DNA of 64,000 bases from Panulirus ornatus (GCF_036320965.1 NC_092225.1:60156108-60220107); one strand, 5' to 3'. Counted from the stretch's first letter, positions 11,041 to 25,039 are shown. Notes: generated by a model from the sequence alone, not told the origin. Numbers and translations: made by a program.

Positions 11041-11320
11041 GTACAAAAATCCAGATCCAGGGGCCAGGGGTTTTACTAAGTCCCCATCCAGAGTCCGGGG
11101 TTTAGAGTAAGGGCCCCGAGTCCAGGTTTCCCTCTGGGTCCAGGGTCAAGGTTCAGGATCTAGGATCCAGATCTTGAGTCCAGGGTCAAGCTTCAATCCA
11201 GGGGCCAGGTTTTCCCCGGGCCCCGTCCCGGGGCCCCCCAATTTTAGGGTCCGAGTCCAGGATCCCCTAGATCCAAGGGCAAGGGGCAGGCCAGGATCCA
11301 AGCCCGGGCCCGGGGCTAGT
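11041..11320. repeat. decayed minisatellite, GTCCAGGATCCAGG type
   Basis: The words GAGTCCAGG, GGATCCAG and CAGGGTCAAG recur every 12-25 bp. Runs of C and G break the units, as in the surrounding zone. Confidence 0.6.
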
Positions 11321-12430
11321 CCCCCTAATTGGGAAAAAAAACAGAAAATTTCCCTTTACATCCATTGGGAAGGGCGAGGCCCAACCTTGAAAACCTTTAA
11401 CAGGTGGATCTTTTCCGGGAGTTCTTGTGAGTGTGGTGACCGAGAGAGACACAGGGAAAGGGAGGGATAAGTAGAAGGGTAAAAGAGATCTTCGAGTTCA
11501 ACCGAGCAAAAGCCTCGTGTTTTCCCGGGGTCTTCTATCCTTAAAACCTTCGATTCTTTGTAAGGGGAACTAAGGTTACCGCCGAACTTTAAAATGGTAT
11601 TCAACGCTTTTAAACCTATTCAAAACAGATTTTCACGCTACCTCTACCGTTTCTTTGAAATTTCATGACTTTCCTTCGTTTTAATCTAAATTTTTTGGGG
11701 AAATCCATATCTTGGTGACTGCTTGTCGACCATTCTCTTTATCTACGCCAAATCAAAAAAGTTTATGTAGGGGGGGGGAACTAACTTAGGTGCTTGGTAC
11801 TGTCCATCTCTTGAAGGAGCTTTACGAATTACCTAATCGACGCCGCTTCGAAATGTAAGCTTGTTATGGTGCAGATGTCCCGGCGCAAGAATCTTGTGTT
11901 CTTAGTACAAAAAACCGTGAACTAAAGACATATGTTGTGTTGTGGTTTTTGGGGGGGGGGGGGGGATAAGAGAAAAAAAGATCTCGTATTGGTAAAAAAG
12001 AGAAAATTAATCTGTTCCCCCGTTTTTTCCTTTTAGTATTTTGTTGTTTACCCCATGTTGTGGGCACACACACCACACCCCCACACACACAAAACCACAC
12101 ACACAACCAACCAACACACAAACAAAACCCCCCACCCCAAAAGCCAGGTACATTCATCGACCGCCCAAGGGGGGAGGGTAAATCCCTGGTTGGGGTGAAA
12201 CCCGACGCCTGCTCTCGCTCCGGGTTTCGCCCCATGCAGGTCCGCCCGGGGTGACCCCGTGCGAATCATGGTCAAAAACTAACCCCCGCACCACAGGCCT
12301 GTGGTGTGTGTGTGGTGTGTTTTTTTTCTCAACGTTTTTGGGATGTTTCTTGAAATAGTTTGCACTAGATCTGTTGGGGAAATACGATTTTTTGTGGCGA
12401 GAGCTGTGTACTTACAGGTGAATTTTTAAA
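11321..12430. other. no gene; homopolymer-rich, probably poor sequence
   Basis: Contains a 15-16 base G run near 11,950 and a broken CA tract at 12,061-12,130. No feature is supported. Confidence 0.5.
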
Positions 12431-13215
12431 TCCTTTCAAGGGTGTTGGAGATTTTACGTCGTTACACTGGGTGACCTTACAGTCGTGGATGCTGGGTGAT
12501 CCTACTCTTGTGGATGCTGGATGATCTTACTGTGGTGGATGGTGGATGATTCCTGCTGAACGGGTGATCCTACGCATGAACGTGGGTTTTTTAAATCTTA
12601 TTTTCCATGAACGCGGGGTGATCTTACTGCGGGGGTTTTGAAAACGTTTAAGGTGATTTCTTACGCAGGGGGGAACCTGGCCCTGATCCTATTTTGCGGG
12701 AAAACCGGGGTGATCTTACTGCGGGAACCTGGGTATTTTACTGCATGAACGCTGGGTGAATTTCTTACTGCAGTGAACGCGGGGTGTTTTTACTGCAGTG
12801 AAAACGCTGGGTATCTTACTGCATAAACTTTGGGTGATCTTACTGCAAGGGGGAACGCTGGGGACTTACGCAGTGAACGCAAAAAGGTGAACCTTTTTAC
12901 TCAGTGAACCCCCTGGGGGTGATCTTGGGAGTGAACTTGGGTGTTTTTACTGCAGTGAACGGGTTTTTAGGGGGGGGATTTTACTCTGAACGCAAGGTGA
13001 TCTTACGGCAGTGAACGTTAGGTGATCTTACTGCAGTGAACGCTGGGTGATCTTACTGCAGTAAACGCTGGGTGATCTTACTGCAGTGAAGGCTGGGTGA
13101 TCACTTACCATAGGTGACCCATGTGTGGTGAATGACGGGTTATCTTACCACAGTGAATGCTGAGTGATCTCACTGTGGTGGATGGTGGGTGAGTGATCTC
13201 GCCAAAGACGGATGA
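12431..13215. repeat. 25 bp minisatellite (GTGATCTTACTGCAGTGAACGC type)
   Basis: Clean units of exactly 25 bp lie at 13,020-13,100 (GGTGATCTTACTGCAGTGAA plus CGCTG). Further left the same units are present but broken by inserted homopolymers (about 12,590-13,010). Units at 12,480-12,560 and 13,100-13,215 are diverged variants (GTGGATGCTGGATGATC). Confidence 0.85.
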
Positions 13216-13361
13216 TGCCACTAATGGTGATGGATGGCGGGTGATGGTATCAGTGGTAATGGTTGCCGGGGAGGTACCCAGACATGGATAGATGACGACC
13301 CGTCACCCGTAAAAAGGACGCGTTTCAAAATATTTCACAAACAGCGGGAGAGAAAATGGTT

Positions 13362-13363
<2 letters not shown>

Positions 13364-13392
<29 letters not shown>
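13364..13392. repeat. (CT)n microsatellite
   Basis: About 29 bp CT run. Confidence 0.95.
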
Positions 13393-13395
<3 letters not shown>

Positions 13396-13439
13396 CCACA
13401 CATACACACACATGGGGGAAGTCATTAGGCTAATGTGAT

Positions 13440-13463
13440 GAACACTGGTGAATAGGAAATAAT

Positions 13464-13551
<88 letters not shown>

Positions 13552-13727
13552 CGTCTGCACTTGCGTCCTCAAGGCTTCGTTCTCAAAGGGGTTCGAGCTA
13601 CGTTCTCGCACGAGAACACACGTGAATAAGATATGATGTTCTTTCTCAGTTCTGTGCTTGCGTCCGCGGGGATATGTAAAGGCTTCGTTCTCAAAAAGGG
13701 GGGGTCGACCTCGGTCCTCATATGAAA
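13440..13727. repeat. diverged tandem duplication carrying a (CT)n expansion
   Basis: Copy 1 (13,440-13,612) and copy 2 (13,613-13,727) share GAACAC...GTGAATA, ATGTTCT, TGCACTTGCGTCC / TGTGCTTGCGTCC and GGCTTCGTTCTCAAA. Copy 1 has an 84 bp (CT)n where copy 2 has only TTCTTTCTCAGTTCT. Confidence 0.75.
13466..13549. repeat. (CT)n microsatellite
   Basis: Perfect CT run of 84 bp inside copy 1 of the duplication. Confidence 0.97.
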
Positions 13728-13854
13728 TAAGATTTTGTCCTCGTAAGGGAAAAAGATTAGGTCGAGGTATTATATGTTCACCAGTTTGTGCACGACGGTA
13801 TGATCCTTGAGCACGATGAAAGGCCCCCTCTCCGTACTATGACGTAACCCTTGA

Positions 13855-13915
13855 GTATTATGGCTTGACCTTTCAACTCACCGTTAAGGGTCGAGTCAAA
13901 GGCCAGGTCATCATA
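13855..13915 (+). repeat. dispersed repeat, copy 1
   Basis: Resembles 23,995-24,052: both read TGACCT(GG)CCTTT, about 10 bp later TTAAGGG, then GTCGA, AAGG and TC(A/T)ATCA. Identity is roughly 70 percent by eye. Family unknown. Confidence 0.45.
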
Positions 13916-13925
13916 AGCAAAGGGT

Positions 13926-14851
13926 CGAGCGACCGTGCACAGGAAAAATAATTACGGCGTCTATACAGCACTCACATGCTTCGGTGAACATACACATGAT
14001 GTTGATTATTTCCTGAAGAAGGTGGAGGGTATGGTCATGCCCAACATGTTCATAACATCGAGGGTTATAATGTGGTGCTTTTAGATTACAATGAGGAAAA
14101 CGAGTGATTTTTAGACAGAGATGCAAGGAAGGATTGCATCTCAAGCATCCTTGAATTCAACCAGGTTCCTGCTTCTCCTAGTCCGAGACCCTGCACACGT
14201 CCAAACAGAGAGATGATGTAAGTTCAGTACGAGAAAGAGCACTAGTATCAGAATGAGAAGGGAAGGGAAGAGCGAGTCGAACTATGTAAAGTGCTGTACA
14301 TGAGATGGCTTGGGGTTAGTGGGAGGAGAGCAGGAGAAGGCACAAAACGTGGAAACTTAGATTAGAGGACAATAACTTGCCAAGAGAAGGATGTGCTGAA
14401 TTATTCAAGTGACTGGAGATGCTTTATGTTAAGGAGATGTGGCAGTAGAAAAATTCATATTAGCACACAATCCTTTCATTAGGGTGTGCTTGACGTTACC
14501 AAGTACAACTCTGCAGTGACTGCGAGGGAAAGTAAAAAGCTGAGTAGGTTTCAGGGGAAGGAAAACGTTTCCTGGTATGATGTGGTCTGTCTAAGCCGCG
14601 ACATACAGAGGGAGAGGAGGAAATCGAAATATGATGAAGAGGAGAAAGAGTTGGTAGAAGGCGGGATGCAGGATTCCACCTCGGTCGAGGTAACCTCCGC
14701 TGTATGGTCAGCAAAGCCAAAGGCCTTCTGACCAGAGAAGCGGTTTGCAAGATAACCATCGAGCTTTAAGAAAGTGCCAGAGTTAAAGCTTTAAGTTATA
14801 CCTTAGATTTTAGGGATTATACAACAGTACAAAGAAAATCCATAGCGTCAT
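13926..14851. other. no supported gene
   Basis: Unique-looking sequence. Open frames at 14,486-14,731 (plus) and 14,496-14,759 (minus) overlap on opposite strands and match no family I know. Confidence 0.5.
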
Positions 14852-14857
14852 ATATAC

Positions 14858-14919
<62 letters not shown>
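14852..14919. repeat. (AT)n microsatellite
   Basis: AT run of about 68 bp with one C near its start. Confidence 0.96.
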
Positions 14920-14921
<2 letters not shown>

Positions 14922-15037
14922 AAATCAACAACACAATAAATGAGCTAAGATCCCAAAGACCCATGAAAGTATAAATGGATGAACGACACAAAATATATCG
15001 CATGCAAACATCTGCGCCTCCGCTAAGCCATCTCAGA

Positions 15038-15038
<1 letters not shown>

Positions 15039-15072
<34 letters not shown>
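15039..15072. repeat. (CA)n microsatellite
   Basis: Perfect CA run of about 34 bp. Confidence 0.96.
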
Positions 15073-15074
<2 letters not shown>

Positions 15075-15189
15075 GGTTATCTCTCCCGGTAAGGTGTCGC
15101 AAAATTTGTATCCAGCCAATGGATCTGTCGGCGTATTGGGGGCTGGGTTCAGGGGGAGGGTGGGAGTGGTGGGGGTGTCGGATAGGGTG

Positions 15190-15196
<7 letters not shown>

Positions 15197-15279
<83 letters not shown>
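15197..15279. repeat. (GA)n microsatellite
   Basis: Perfect GA run of about 82 bp, preceded by a G-rich stretch. Confidence 0.97.
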
Positions 15280-15281
<2 letters not shown>

Positions 15282-16424
15282 GCCGTCACGGGCGCAAACT
15301 GGGACGGATGGCCGCCTCTTCATCATGATGATATCGCCCTAGCGGTACACGGCCCCGCTGGATTACTTACTTCGTCTTCGAATTAAACGCCTGGTGGTAG
15401 ATTGTGCAGCAGGAGGGGGGGGGGGGGGGTAAGGGAATGGTGAGAGGGTAGAGCTTGATGGGTAGGGTGTGTGGAGGGGAGGGGGTGTTGCTGAGGGTGC
15501 AAAACTTGACGGGGTTGACGGGGTTGGAAAACAGATAGTGTTTGAAGGGGTTGTGCAGGAGGATAAGTGAAAAAAAGGACTCTAAAGATATGGGTCCTTC
15601 GAATACTGCTGCTTCAAAAAACCTTTATTTCTAAATCTAATCATTGTTTCAAATAAAGATTTAGAATAGAAATATCTAGAGCTTCAGAATCATTCTCTAA
15701 TGCTCCTGAAGGAGGTTAAGCCTGGAGGACAAGGAAGGGGTTCTTGCTCCTCACCGTGCTCGACTGTCGCATCAAGACACCTGACACAAACCATACACAG
15801 AGCCTTCTGTAACGACTTAGGAAAATTCCCCCAAGAAAATGAACATTCACGTACAGTTGTGGGTATCCAGAGAGGCACTGCTTGCATGAGAGTCACTGCC
15901 TCACTCATGTCAATGGCCCCACTGGTTGAAGATTGGATATAGTCGCTGGATCTTTGACTAACATTCACAATTACGATCATGGGTTTAGAAAATGATATAC
16001 ATGTGGAGATGAACCTACTCGCGTTTCATATGGTATTTCAGTGTTGAGAATTTTGATGATAGCTTTTCTACGAAATTTGTGCTGTGAACTGTACTTGTGC
16101 ACCACACACTGTAATGATGTAATATGAAGATGACTGCTCGACATAATTCTCTTATCAAAGGTAAATTTCTGCTGTGTGATAAATATAACTTCGGTTCTTC
16201 ATTCCTGTACGGTGAGAAATACTGAAACGTCAAAGCCTCAGTTGCAGCCATGAACTTACATAAACATTTTGGTGATTAGAGTTGTTGGTTATTGACCCGG
16301 ATATGAAAAACCAAAATAAAAAAAGGTCTTACACATTGTAAACCAAGCGTTAGTATACAAGGTGAGCGTGGATAGTCTCAAAATTGTCTTGAAGGGATCG
16401 TGCAAAAGTTTATTTCGGTCGGTG
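15280..16424. other. no supported gene
   Basis: Contains a G run at about 15,415-15,430 and a G-rich 15,430-15,560. Overlapping opposite-strand open frames at 15,690-15,980 are short and unrecognised. Confidence 0.5.
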
Positions 16425-16660
16425 ACTATAATTTGACGTTGACGGCCTAAATGACCCTGGTAGTCAACGGGACTTAAAAGCCTAATTAGCCAACTGACCT
16501 TCAAGTAACTGAGAAGGGCCATACATGCGGCGAGAGCGTGTATGATACAGGAATCATCTTGAACATATTCTTAAGGTGTCCAAGATTTTTCGACTGGTTA
16601 ATCTGAGATTGATGGCCTTAAAAGACCCTGGCTGCTGATACGCGTAGACCCTGTATATAC
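16425..16660 (+). repeat. dispersed repeat, two diverged copies
   Basis: Copy 1 (about 16,425-16,480) reads TTGACGTTGACGGCCTAAAT then GACCCTGGTAGTCAAC. Copy 2 (about 16,595-16,660) reads GATTGATGGCCTTAAAAGAC then CCTGGCTGCTGATACGCGTA. A third copy is at 23,808-23,905. Class unknown. Confidence 0.65.
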
Positions 16661-17308
<648 letters not shown>

Positions 17309-17311
<3 letters not shown>

Positions 17312-18184
17312 GTGTTCAGTACCCGTCGTCATCCCCCCCACCCTCCTTTCCAGCACCTTCCATCACCACAATACCCAGAGGCGTGGGAACACAGGCACCC
17401 AGGTTTGGCCCGGGGTCGAGCCGAAGAGAAATACGCCATCACAACAGGTCATCTGTCTCTGGCCAGCGAGGGAGGCTTGGAGCAGTACGTCCAGGCCTCG
17501 TGTGGCCAGGTCAATGCCCTGAAGGACTTTGGGTTGGAGGGAGCATAGCCACTTGCTACATCGTCCCTAACCCTCAGTATAATCACTTCCATTTTCAACC
17601 GTTGTGGTAATATAGGAGGAGAATACCTTTCCTTATCTATGATGACTTCGAGAGAAAGATAGTAAGATCTTAGGTTAAATGAGGAGAAACTAGAGGACAG
17701 CATTTTCGAAGGGCAACTCTTAAAACGAAAACCATTATGTAGAATGATTAGAACTTGAACCATAATACGTTATCATGTGGAAAAAGGAATTCCCTTGCGA
17801 TAGTCTACCATAATTTAGCTTCGAAGGCAATTTTCTGCTTTGTAACTGACGTCTCTATCCCTTTCGGTTAACACTGATGTCATATCGACGTATCTTTTTA
17901 AACATTTAATTATAAACATTTAAACATGATGGCTCATCTCTTAATGGTGTCCACTCGTTGGCAACAGCTTTAGGAATTTAGTCTAAACTTTTTGTACAGT
18001 AAATATTTCCCCATGGGTGTAGATTACATAAACTGATTTCCTTCGGGGAAATAACTGGGTTTTTGCTTATGTTATTTATTTTCCGAATGTATACCGTGCA
18101 CATGCATTAGTATACATCATTAGCATGATGCTTTAGACAATTCATTAATTCTCATTTTGGATATGATGGATGAAGCAGATGGCA
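17309..18184. other. no supported gene
   Basis: Starts with a C-rich patch (17,325-17,360). A GGCTCGACCCCGG-like minus-strand string near 17,413 resembles a B box but has no other tRNA feature. Confidence 0.45.
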
Positions 18185-18520
18185 TTAAGATACTTTTGAA
18201 CTCCAGTGAGGAACGTATCATTACGATACGTTTGAACTCCAGTCAAGAACGTGGGAATATTCTTGAACTCGATCGTATTTGAATACTTTCGAACTCCATT
18301 GAAAAACAGGTTAAAATACTCCTGAACTCCAGTGAAGACTATATCAACATGTTTTTGAGATAATGAAAATACTCTTGAACTCCACCGAAGAACGAGCTAA
18401 ATTACTTTTGAACTCAACTAAAGAACATGTTCTCAAAATACTTTTTGAACTTGTCAAGATAATCTTGAGCTCCAGTGAGGAACAAGTTATCAAGATACTC
18501 TTCAACTCCTCCTGCTAAGT
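18185..18520. repeat. decayed minisatellite, ~30-40 bp unit
   Basis: About nine units with ATACTCTTGAACTCCAGTGA and GAACGTGTT-like words at irregular spacing. Confidence 0.75.
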
Positions 18521-19271
18521 GACACGGCAGACTTCACGAGCAACGCAACAGGGCGTCCCGTTACGAGGCCAACGTAGTCAACAGGTTTAGCTTCCAAGCT
18601 ACCACCTGGTGATCACGGGCCAACTGAGGCCAATAATACGATCAGGATCATCAGCCTCGGTGATGAGCCTGGCGTCCGCAGGTGGTCAACACTTCGGCTG
18701 AATCGCTTCTCAGGATGCTGCCCTTTGGGGAGAGGACGCCAGCTATGTCGCTACTCAGGACTGTGGGAGTTTCGCATCACAACAATTCACGGTTGTTGGT
18801 GGACTTCCGCTTTGGCCTGATGCACTGATCTCTAGTCACTGCATCTCACCTCCTAGGACACTATTCACCATTTCAGTGATCATCACCGTCTAGGTTGCAA
18901 GCATTAAGCATCTAATTCTGTTTTCTAGTTTGGAGAGACTAGTGTCACGACGAGCAAAAAAAGTGCTAAGGCGACTGTCATTGTCTTCGTCATAACAAAT
19001 AGCATAAACATCACTGGAGAGCAGACAGACAGACAGATAAACATCAGAGTAAACCTAGGAGAATCCCAACAAGGGATTCACACCGTACTGAACCCCGTCC
19101 AATACCGTGTAACCCTCAGCTTCAAAGGAAGACTTGAGAACCAAGAGTCTCTGCCCTCGAGAGGATCTCTCCTCGCCCTTAAACCTTCTTCTGAGCCTCC
19201 ACGAACGTGCTACTTTCTCACTAATCGTGTTCATATCAGAGCACGACCGTCATCTTCACTACCTGCTTCTC
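18521..19271. other. no recognised feature
   Basis: Unique-looking sequence with balanced base composition. I find no gene or repeat. Confidence 0.5.
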
Positions 19272-19552
19272 CAGAACAGCGAAATACTTGAAGAGCAAAG
19301 CACCAGAGGAGCCAAGCAACAGAACAACCAAACACTAAAAGAGCCATACACCGAAACAACAAACATTGCAACAACGCCAAAGCACCAAAACAATAAAACA
19401 CTGGAACAAAAGCTCCAGAATAATAACCACTGGGAGAACGTAGCACCAGAACAGCAAAGTACCAGAACTGCGAAGCATCATGACTGCGAGACACCAGAAC
19501 AGCAAAGTATCAGAACAGCGAAGCATCAAAACATCCACACACACACACACAC
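19272..19552. repeat. decayed ~18 bp minisatellite
   Basis: CACCAGAACAGCAAAG and related words recur every 15-20 bp. The right end (19,440-19,530) is the cleanest. A short (CA)n closes the array. Confidence 0.7.
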
Positions 19553-20235
19553 AAAATGAGCCAAGCACCAGGAAAGCCAATGCAGGGCCGACGCCCCCGT
19601 CATCCACCCAACAACCACAGTTTCCCCTGATATATGGAGGTACAAGAGGAGCTGGGGCTCTATTCAATCAGGAAGGGTCGATCGAGCTATGAGGGAAGAT
19701 TATGTACCATGTACGAACAAGGATTTACTCCCATTTTTGGCGATAGCCATCTATACATGACCATACATCTCTCGTGTTTCGTAAATTTCCTCTTCCCTCT
19801 CCGTCACGATTGTTATCTCGTGGTACATCGACTGGATTGGGTTCTACATAGAGCTTAAACACCTCCCAAGGAATCACCCCATCACCTGTACACGCCTCCC
19901 CCGAGGCTACCCCAACCCCATTCACCCGCCCTGTCCCGTGTGTTGGACACAAAATCGCTACAATTCTTATATACTTTTTTCCTCTCAGGTCTGAAATGTT
20001 TTCTCGACCTATTTCGTCAAGTCTCTAGTCTTCTTGCGTCTTTTTTTTCGCATTTGATTCGGACATTTTCCTTCTAACGTGAAATAAAACTCAGTCTCAA
20101 GAAATGACCGTAAAATACGTTATTTCGAGAATGAGACAGTCCTTCATGTGAATTATAAAAACACGTCAGTCAACATTTTCGCTCCCCTTCACTCATGCTT
20201 TCGCCACTGGAGAGAGATCCTTGACTCTGATCTTG
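19553..20235. other. no recognised feature
   Basis: Unique-looking sequence. Short open frames only. Confidence 0.5.

Positions 20236-20579
<344 letters not shown>

Positions 20580-20655
<76 letters not shown>
20580..20655. repeat. (AT)n microsatellite
   Basis: AT run directly after the A-rich tail of the element. Confidence 0.96.
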
Positions 20656-20658
<3 letters not shown>

Positions 20659-21380
20659 CATCCTCCTAAGACACACAACAGAGCAACAAACATAAAAATT
20701 TCACATGTTCATCTTCATCAAGGTTTACATGCACCGGTGTACAACATGAACATGTTATTACTACCAACAGAACGAGTTATGTTCGTACTTGAATCATCCA
20801 GAAACAAAGACATGGACATGTAAGTACAATTACAAACACATGACCTGTCACAGCGAACAACAACAACAACAAAAGAGCTATGTAATAAATCAATGGGGGT
20901 CACAACAGGTTCACGTATCTGGCTGAGAATCTGTTGTTGCATAGATTTTCGTCTTGAGTAGAACATTACTTTCTAAAAACATTCCCCCCCCTTTTTTTTT
21001 TTCTTTTTTTTTTCGAAAGGTAATTAAATCCGTGATCCTAAATGTCGTGTTTCGTATGCATATGAATGGTTAATCAGATAAGCACATAAGTGGTAAACGA
21101 GCAAGTGATTAGTTATGAATGAATGAATAATCTCAGTGTAAAAGCAAAATATCACTTGTTGGCATATGCACATGTTTGTGTGTGTGTGTGAGTGTGTGTG
21201 TGTGTATCAGCGGGTGATACCACATCGCAGCACAACATACACACGTTCATGTGAAGGTGGCCGTACACTCGCTAGTCAGAAACGGGCCGACATGTGCCAT
21301 ACCCTGATCTGTGCCTCTCATGGCACCTTAAGAATAGACACACATTAACAAGATCCTATTTCTTGGCTTGCTTTTGGTGA

Positions 21381-21385
<5 letters not shown>
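20656..21385. other. no supported gene; short (GT)n
   Basis: A GT-rich patch lies at 21,177-21,205 and poly-pyrimidine at 20,983-21,014. Nothing else is supported. Confidence 0.5.
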
Positions 21386-21417
<32 letters not shown>

Positions 21418-21463
21418 AGAGATACACGCACACAACACACCACAGCACACATGCTAAACATCC

Positions 21464-21514
<51 letters not shown>
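21386..21514. repeat. two (CA)n blocks
   Basis: CA runs at 21,386-21,413 and 21,466-21,514, separated by CA-rich sequence. Confidence 0.95.
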
Positions 21515-21516
<2 letters not shown>

Positions 21517-22602
21517 GTATGTACAGACGAGTCTCAGTGAAGGCACTCCACACACACTAGAGGACCAGGATTATCACTCTTGTGAGCAGCAGAATCTAGG
21601 ACAGTCACCCCCTTCCCTGACACCCACCCACCACCCAACCCCCAAACCATTTCTACGTACGTACACAAGGATGACGCGGACATTATAACCCAACACCTCT
21701 GCCGGGACAACCATGAAATACTAATTCATTTACGACCTTGTTAGCATTCGCCCATTTTCTGTTTAACGCTAAACACGCTGAATTTTACCGCTACGTCATG
21801 CAAATATATCTATAAATTTTTTGAGGAATGCGAATTAACCCAGGAAGACAATCTATTAAAGGCAAAACCTGTATCATTTTACTGCTTATATGAATACATT
21901 TTCTGCAGACTCCCTGGAAAGGGGGGGTGGGTGATGGGGTAGGTGTACGAAATAGCCAAGCATCATAACTACAGACACATCCGAGAAACGTACATTTTTT
22001 TCTTTTTTTTGGGCAGAGAAAACGAGAATCTTCCAAATCTAATTTTCAGTCGTGGGAGGACGGAGGGAAACTCACACACACAAAGTCGTGAGCAAGTCGT
22101 CACTCGTTAGTATCCGTAGCTCGACATTCTAGCGAACGGTGAGTGGGTCGCTGCCAGGCCGAATGGTCGGGTTCCGTTAAAGTTTCCAAAAGCTAATTTG
22201 GTATATATATATATGACCTTCTCTACCCCCGGGCATGTCAGCATTCCAGGTGCCACTTCACCTCCTCTTCTACAGTTCCCAGCAACACTGGGAGAAGGAA
22301 AATGGAAGGACATGCTTGTATAGCGAGCCAAGTCAATACCGGTACACAGCAGGAACTTAATATCTGACATCTTCCCTTTTGCCTATCTATAATTATGCAC
22401 CAACCTGCTGCAACACTGTCATTCACGGATGTTAAGATTATCAGAATAAGAGGTATGTCTGAGGTAAGCACTGCAACACACGGCTTATGTACGTCCTGTC
22501 AATATGTTATGTTTCCCTGTCGCTAGGAGGACCAGTATGAAGTGCTCACTTATTCAGAGACTACGTAAAAATGACAGATGGCTAATGATTTATCTGTGAG
22601 GC

Positions 22603-22606
<4 letters not shown>
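21515..22606. other. no supported gene
   Basis: Unique-looking sequence. A GGTCGGGTTCCG string at about 22,163 resembles a B box, but no SINE body follows. Confidence 0.45.

Positions 22607-22644
<38 letters not shown>
22607..22644. repeat. (GT)n microsatellite
   Basis: Perfect GT run of about 38 bp. Confidence 0.96.
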
Positions 22645-22645
<1 letters not shown>

Positions 22646-22962
22646 CGGTATCTCTCTCTCTGTACGATAATTCATTCCTCGATGATCGGTCGCCAGGGAG
22701 GGCGCGCGCGCATGATGATAATTCCCATGGCAGAAATGGACGAAAGGAACAGTGAATGAACATATGACATATCTCCTTAATATATTACGTACGATCCATA
22801 ATCATTATATCCCTGTATATAACATATGTCCTCAAACTAAAACTAGGGTCTTATGATAGCCACAATTATACAACGATCTTATAATCATGTACCGTAATGT
22901 GGATATCATAAGAATGATTCTATAACACTGTGATCTACAGAGAATTGTACGAAAACACCTTG

Positions 22963-22964
<2 letters not shown>
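22645..22964. other. no recognised feature
   Basis: AT-rich unique-looking sequence with a short GCGCGCGCGC patch at about 22,702. Confidence 0.5.

Positions 22965-23006
<42 letters not shown>
22965..23006. repeat. (CA)n microsatellite
   Basis: CA run of about 42 bp. Confidence 0.96.
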
Positions 23007-23445
<439 letters not shown>

Positions 23446-23583
23446 ATTTCCCTTGGTTAATCAGGCAAACATGAAAGCTTCCAATTGTTTCTTCAAACGC
23501 GCCTGTGAATGTCGGACACAGACGCGCAATCCCACCATTAGCTCAACCACTTTAGTGGTTTCAACCCGCCATGGCAGCAGTGG

Positions 23584-23584
<1 letters not shown>

Positions 23585-23623
<39 letters not shown>
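23585..23623. repeat. (CA)n microsatellite
   Basis: Perfect CA run of about 39 bp. Confidence 0.96.
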
Positions 23624-23626
<3 letters not shown>

Positions 23627-23807
23627 CTTCTCAGATGCCAGATAACATCCTCAGTCCCAGGTGACATTAAATACGTGGAGTATATCGTTCTGAACTTACA
23701 AGGGTGTGTGTCATGCATAGTGAGGGTGTGTGTGTGTGTGTGTGGCTCAAGACTCACTCTTGATGCCCGAGGAAGGTGTTGAAATGATATTCCGTTTGTT
23801 GGATGTA

Positions 23808-23905
23808 GTTAGCTTGACGTTGATGGCCTTAATGATGATGATGACCCCCGCCCTCACCCCCAACGCTGGCTGTTGATAAATGTAGAGCCTAAACACCCAA
23901 ACCAG
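23808..23905 (+). repeat. dispersed repeat, third copy
   Basis: TTGACGTTGATGGCCTTAAT, then GCTGGCTGTTGATAAATGTA and GAGCCTAAAC match the two copies at 16,425-16,660. A GATGATGATGACCCCC insertion separates the halves here. Confidence 0.65.
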
Positions 23906-23984
23906 CCAATGAGCTCATTATCTAGCATCTGTGTCAGTGACGTAGACCTTTATGGTCAACACGCTTTTTGAACACGTCAGTACG

Positions 23985-24060
23985 ACCTTTTTGGTTTCGT
24001 ATGACCTGGCCTTTGACCAGACCTTTAAGGGCAGGGTCGAAGGTCGGTCTATCACACCCA
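23985..24060 (+). repeat. dispersed repeat, copy 2
   Basis: Partner of 13,855-13,915 (see there). Confidence 0.45.
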
Positions 24061-24573
24061 GTAAGGCCGTATCCCTCGTGTTTTAATGGGTCAAAGACCA
24101 AAGCTCATCTTAAGGGCGAATTACGCGATCATTTCATAGCCATGTCTGACTGGAAGGCATCTTCGATCCAAGACCAGCTCCGCCGACCTGAACGGTGAAT
24201 TCAGGAATATAAAGACGAGTCGTGGAGATAAAAGCTGTGAGATTACGGACACGACTTCATGTCATTTCAATATATGCAAATTCTCAGATGTTATCGCACA
24301 GTTTTGGGCGAGTTTACCAACAAAACGTAAACTATTTTTTTTTATGTTTTAGATCGAGCGTCCTGATAGAATATGACATGGTTTACCGTCGTACGGGTGA
24401 GAGACGGTAGGGTTGGGCCATACGATCAGACCACAGGAAGGGGGGGGGGGGGAACGGACCTGTTGATATACATAAAAGAAATCGGAAAAAAAAAATATTG
24501 TGTAAATCTGTTTACGTAGTGGTGACTGTCACCTTTGTGGATGGGAAAGAAAAAATATATATATACAACTCAC
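24061..24573. other. no supported gene
   Basis: Contains a G run at about 24,438-24,452. Otherwise unremarkable. Confidence 0.5.
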
Positions 24574-24705
24574 ATTATTCTTCCATGTCGTAGAAAACGA
24601 CTAAGATGGGAGGGATTGAGGGAGTGGAAGTACCTCCCTTCCTGTACTGTCACTTTCCAAAAGAAGAACGGAGAAAGGAGCCAAGCGAGGAGTTATCCCA
24701 TTTTT
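24574..24705 (+). mobile_element. LINE-A 5' end / short element, decayed
   Basis: Keeps GTCGTAGAAAACGAC (about 24,587-24,601), GGGAGG paired with CCTCCC, and CTTTCCAAAAGAAGAACG with GGAGCCAAGCGAGGA. It lacks the first ~20 bp and the whole 3' tail. Confidence 0.7.
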
Positions 24706-25000
24706 TTGTTTCACTATCGACTCCTTTATCGTCGAAGAATACATTTACTAATCCAACCAATCACCGTCACTTTTATATTCTGAGCAGAACACATTAATCA
24801 CTTCAAAAACGGAATTAATGACATTCCAAAATCAGATTCGGTCTGCTCCAAAACGTGACATTACCCTTTTCCTCAGTTATGACAGTTTGTATTCATATGG
24901 GAGTAAAGACAGTAAAAGTAGATAGGGTTAAAAGACGGGACAACACGAGCGTCGAATTCTCTCCCCGTAACACACGAAAGGTAATCACATAGAAGTAATC

Positions 25001-25001
<1 letters not shown>

Positions 25002-25036
<35 letters not shown>
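25002..25036. repeat. (CA)n microsatellite
   Basis: Perfect CA run of about 35 bp. Confidence 0.96.
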
Positions 25037-25039
<3 letters not shown>

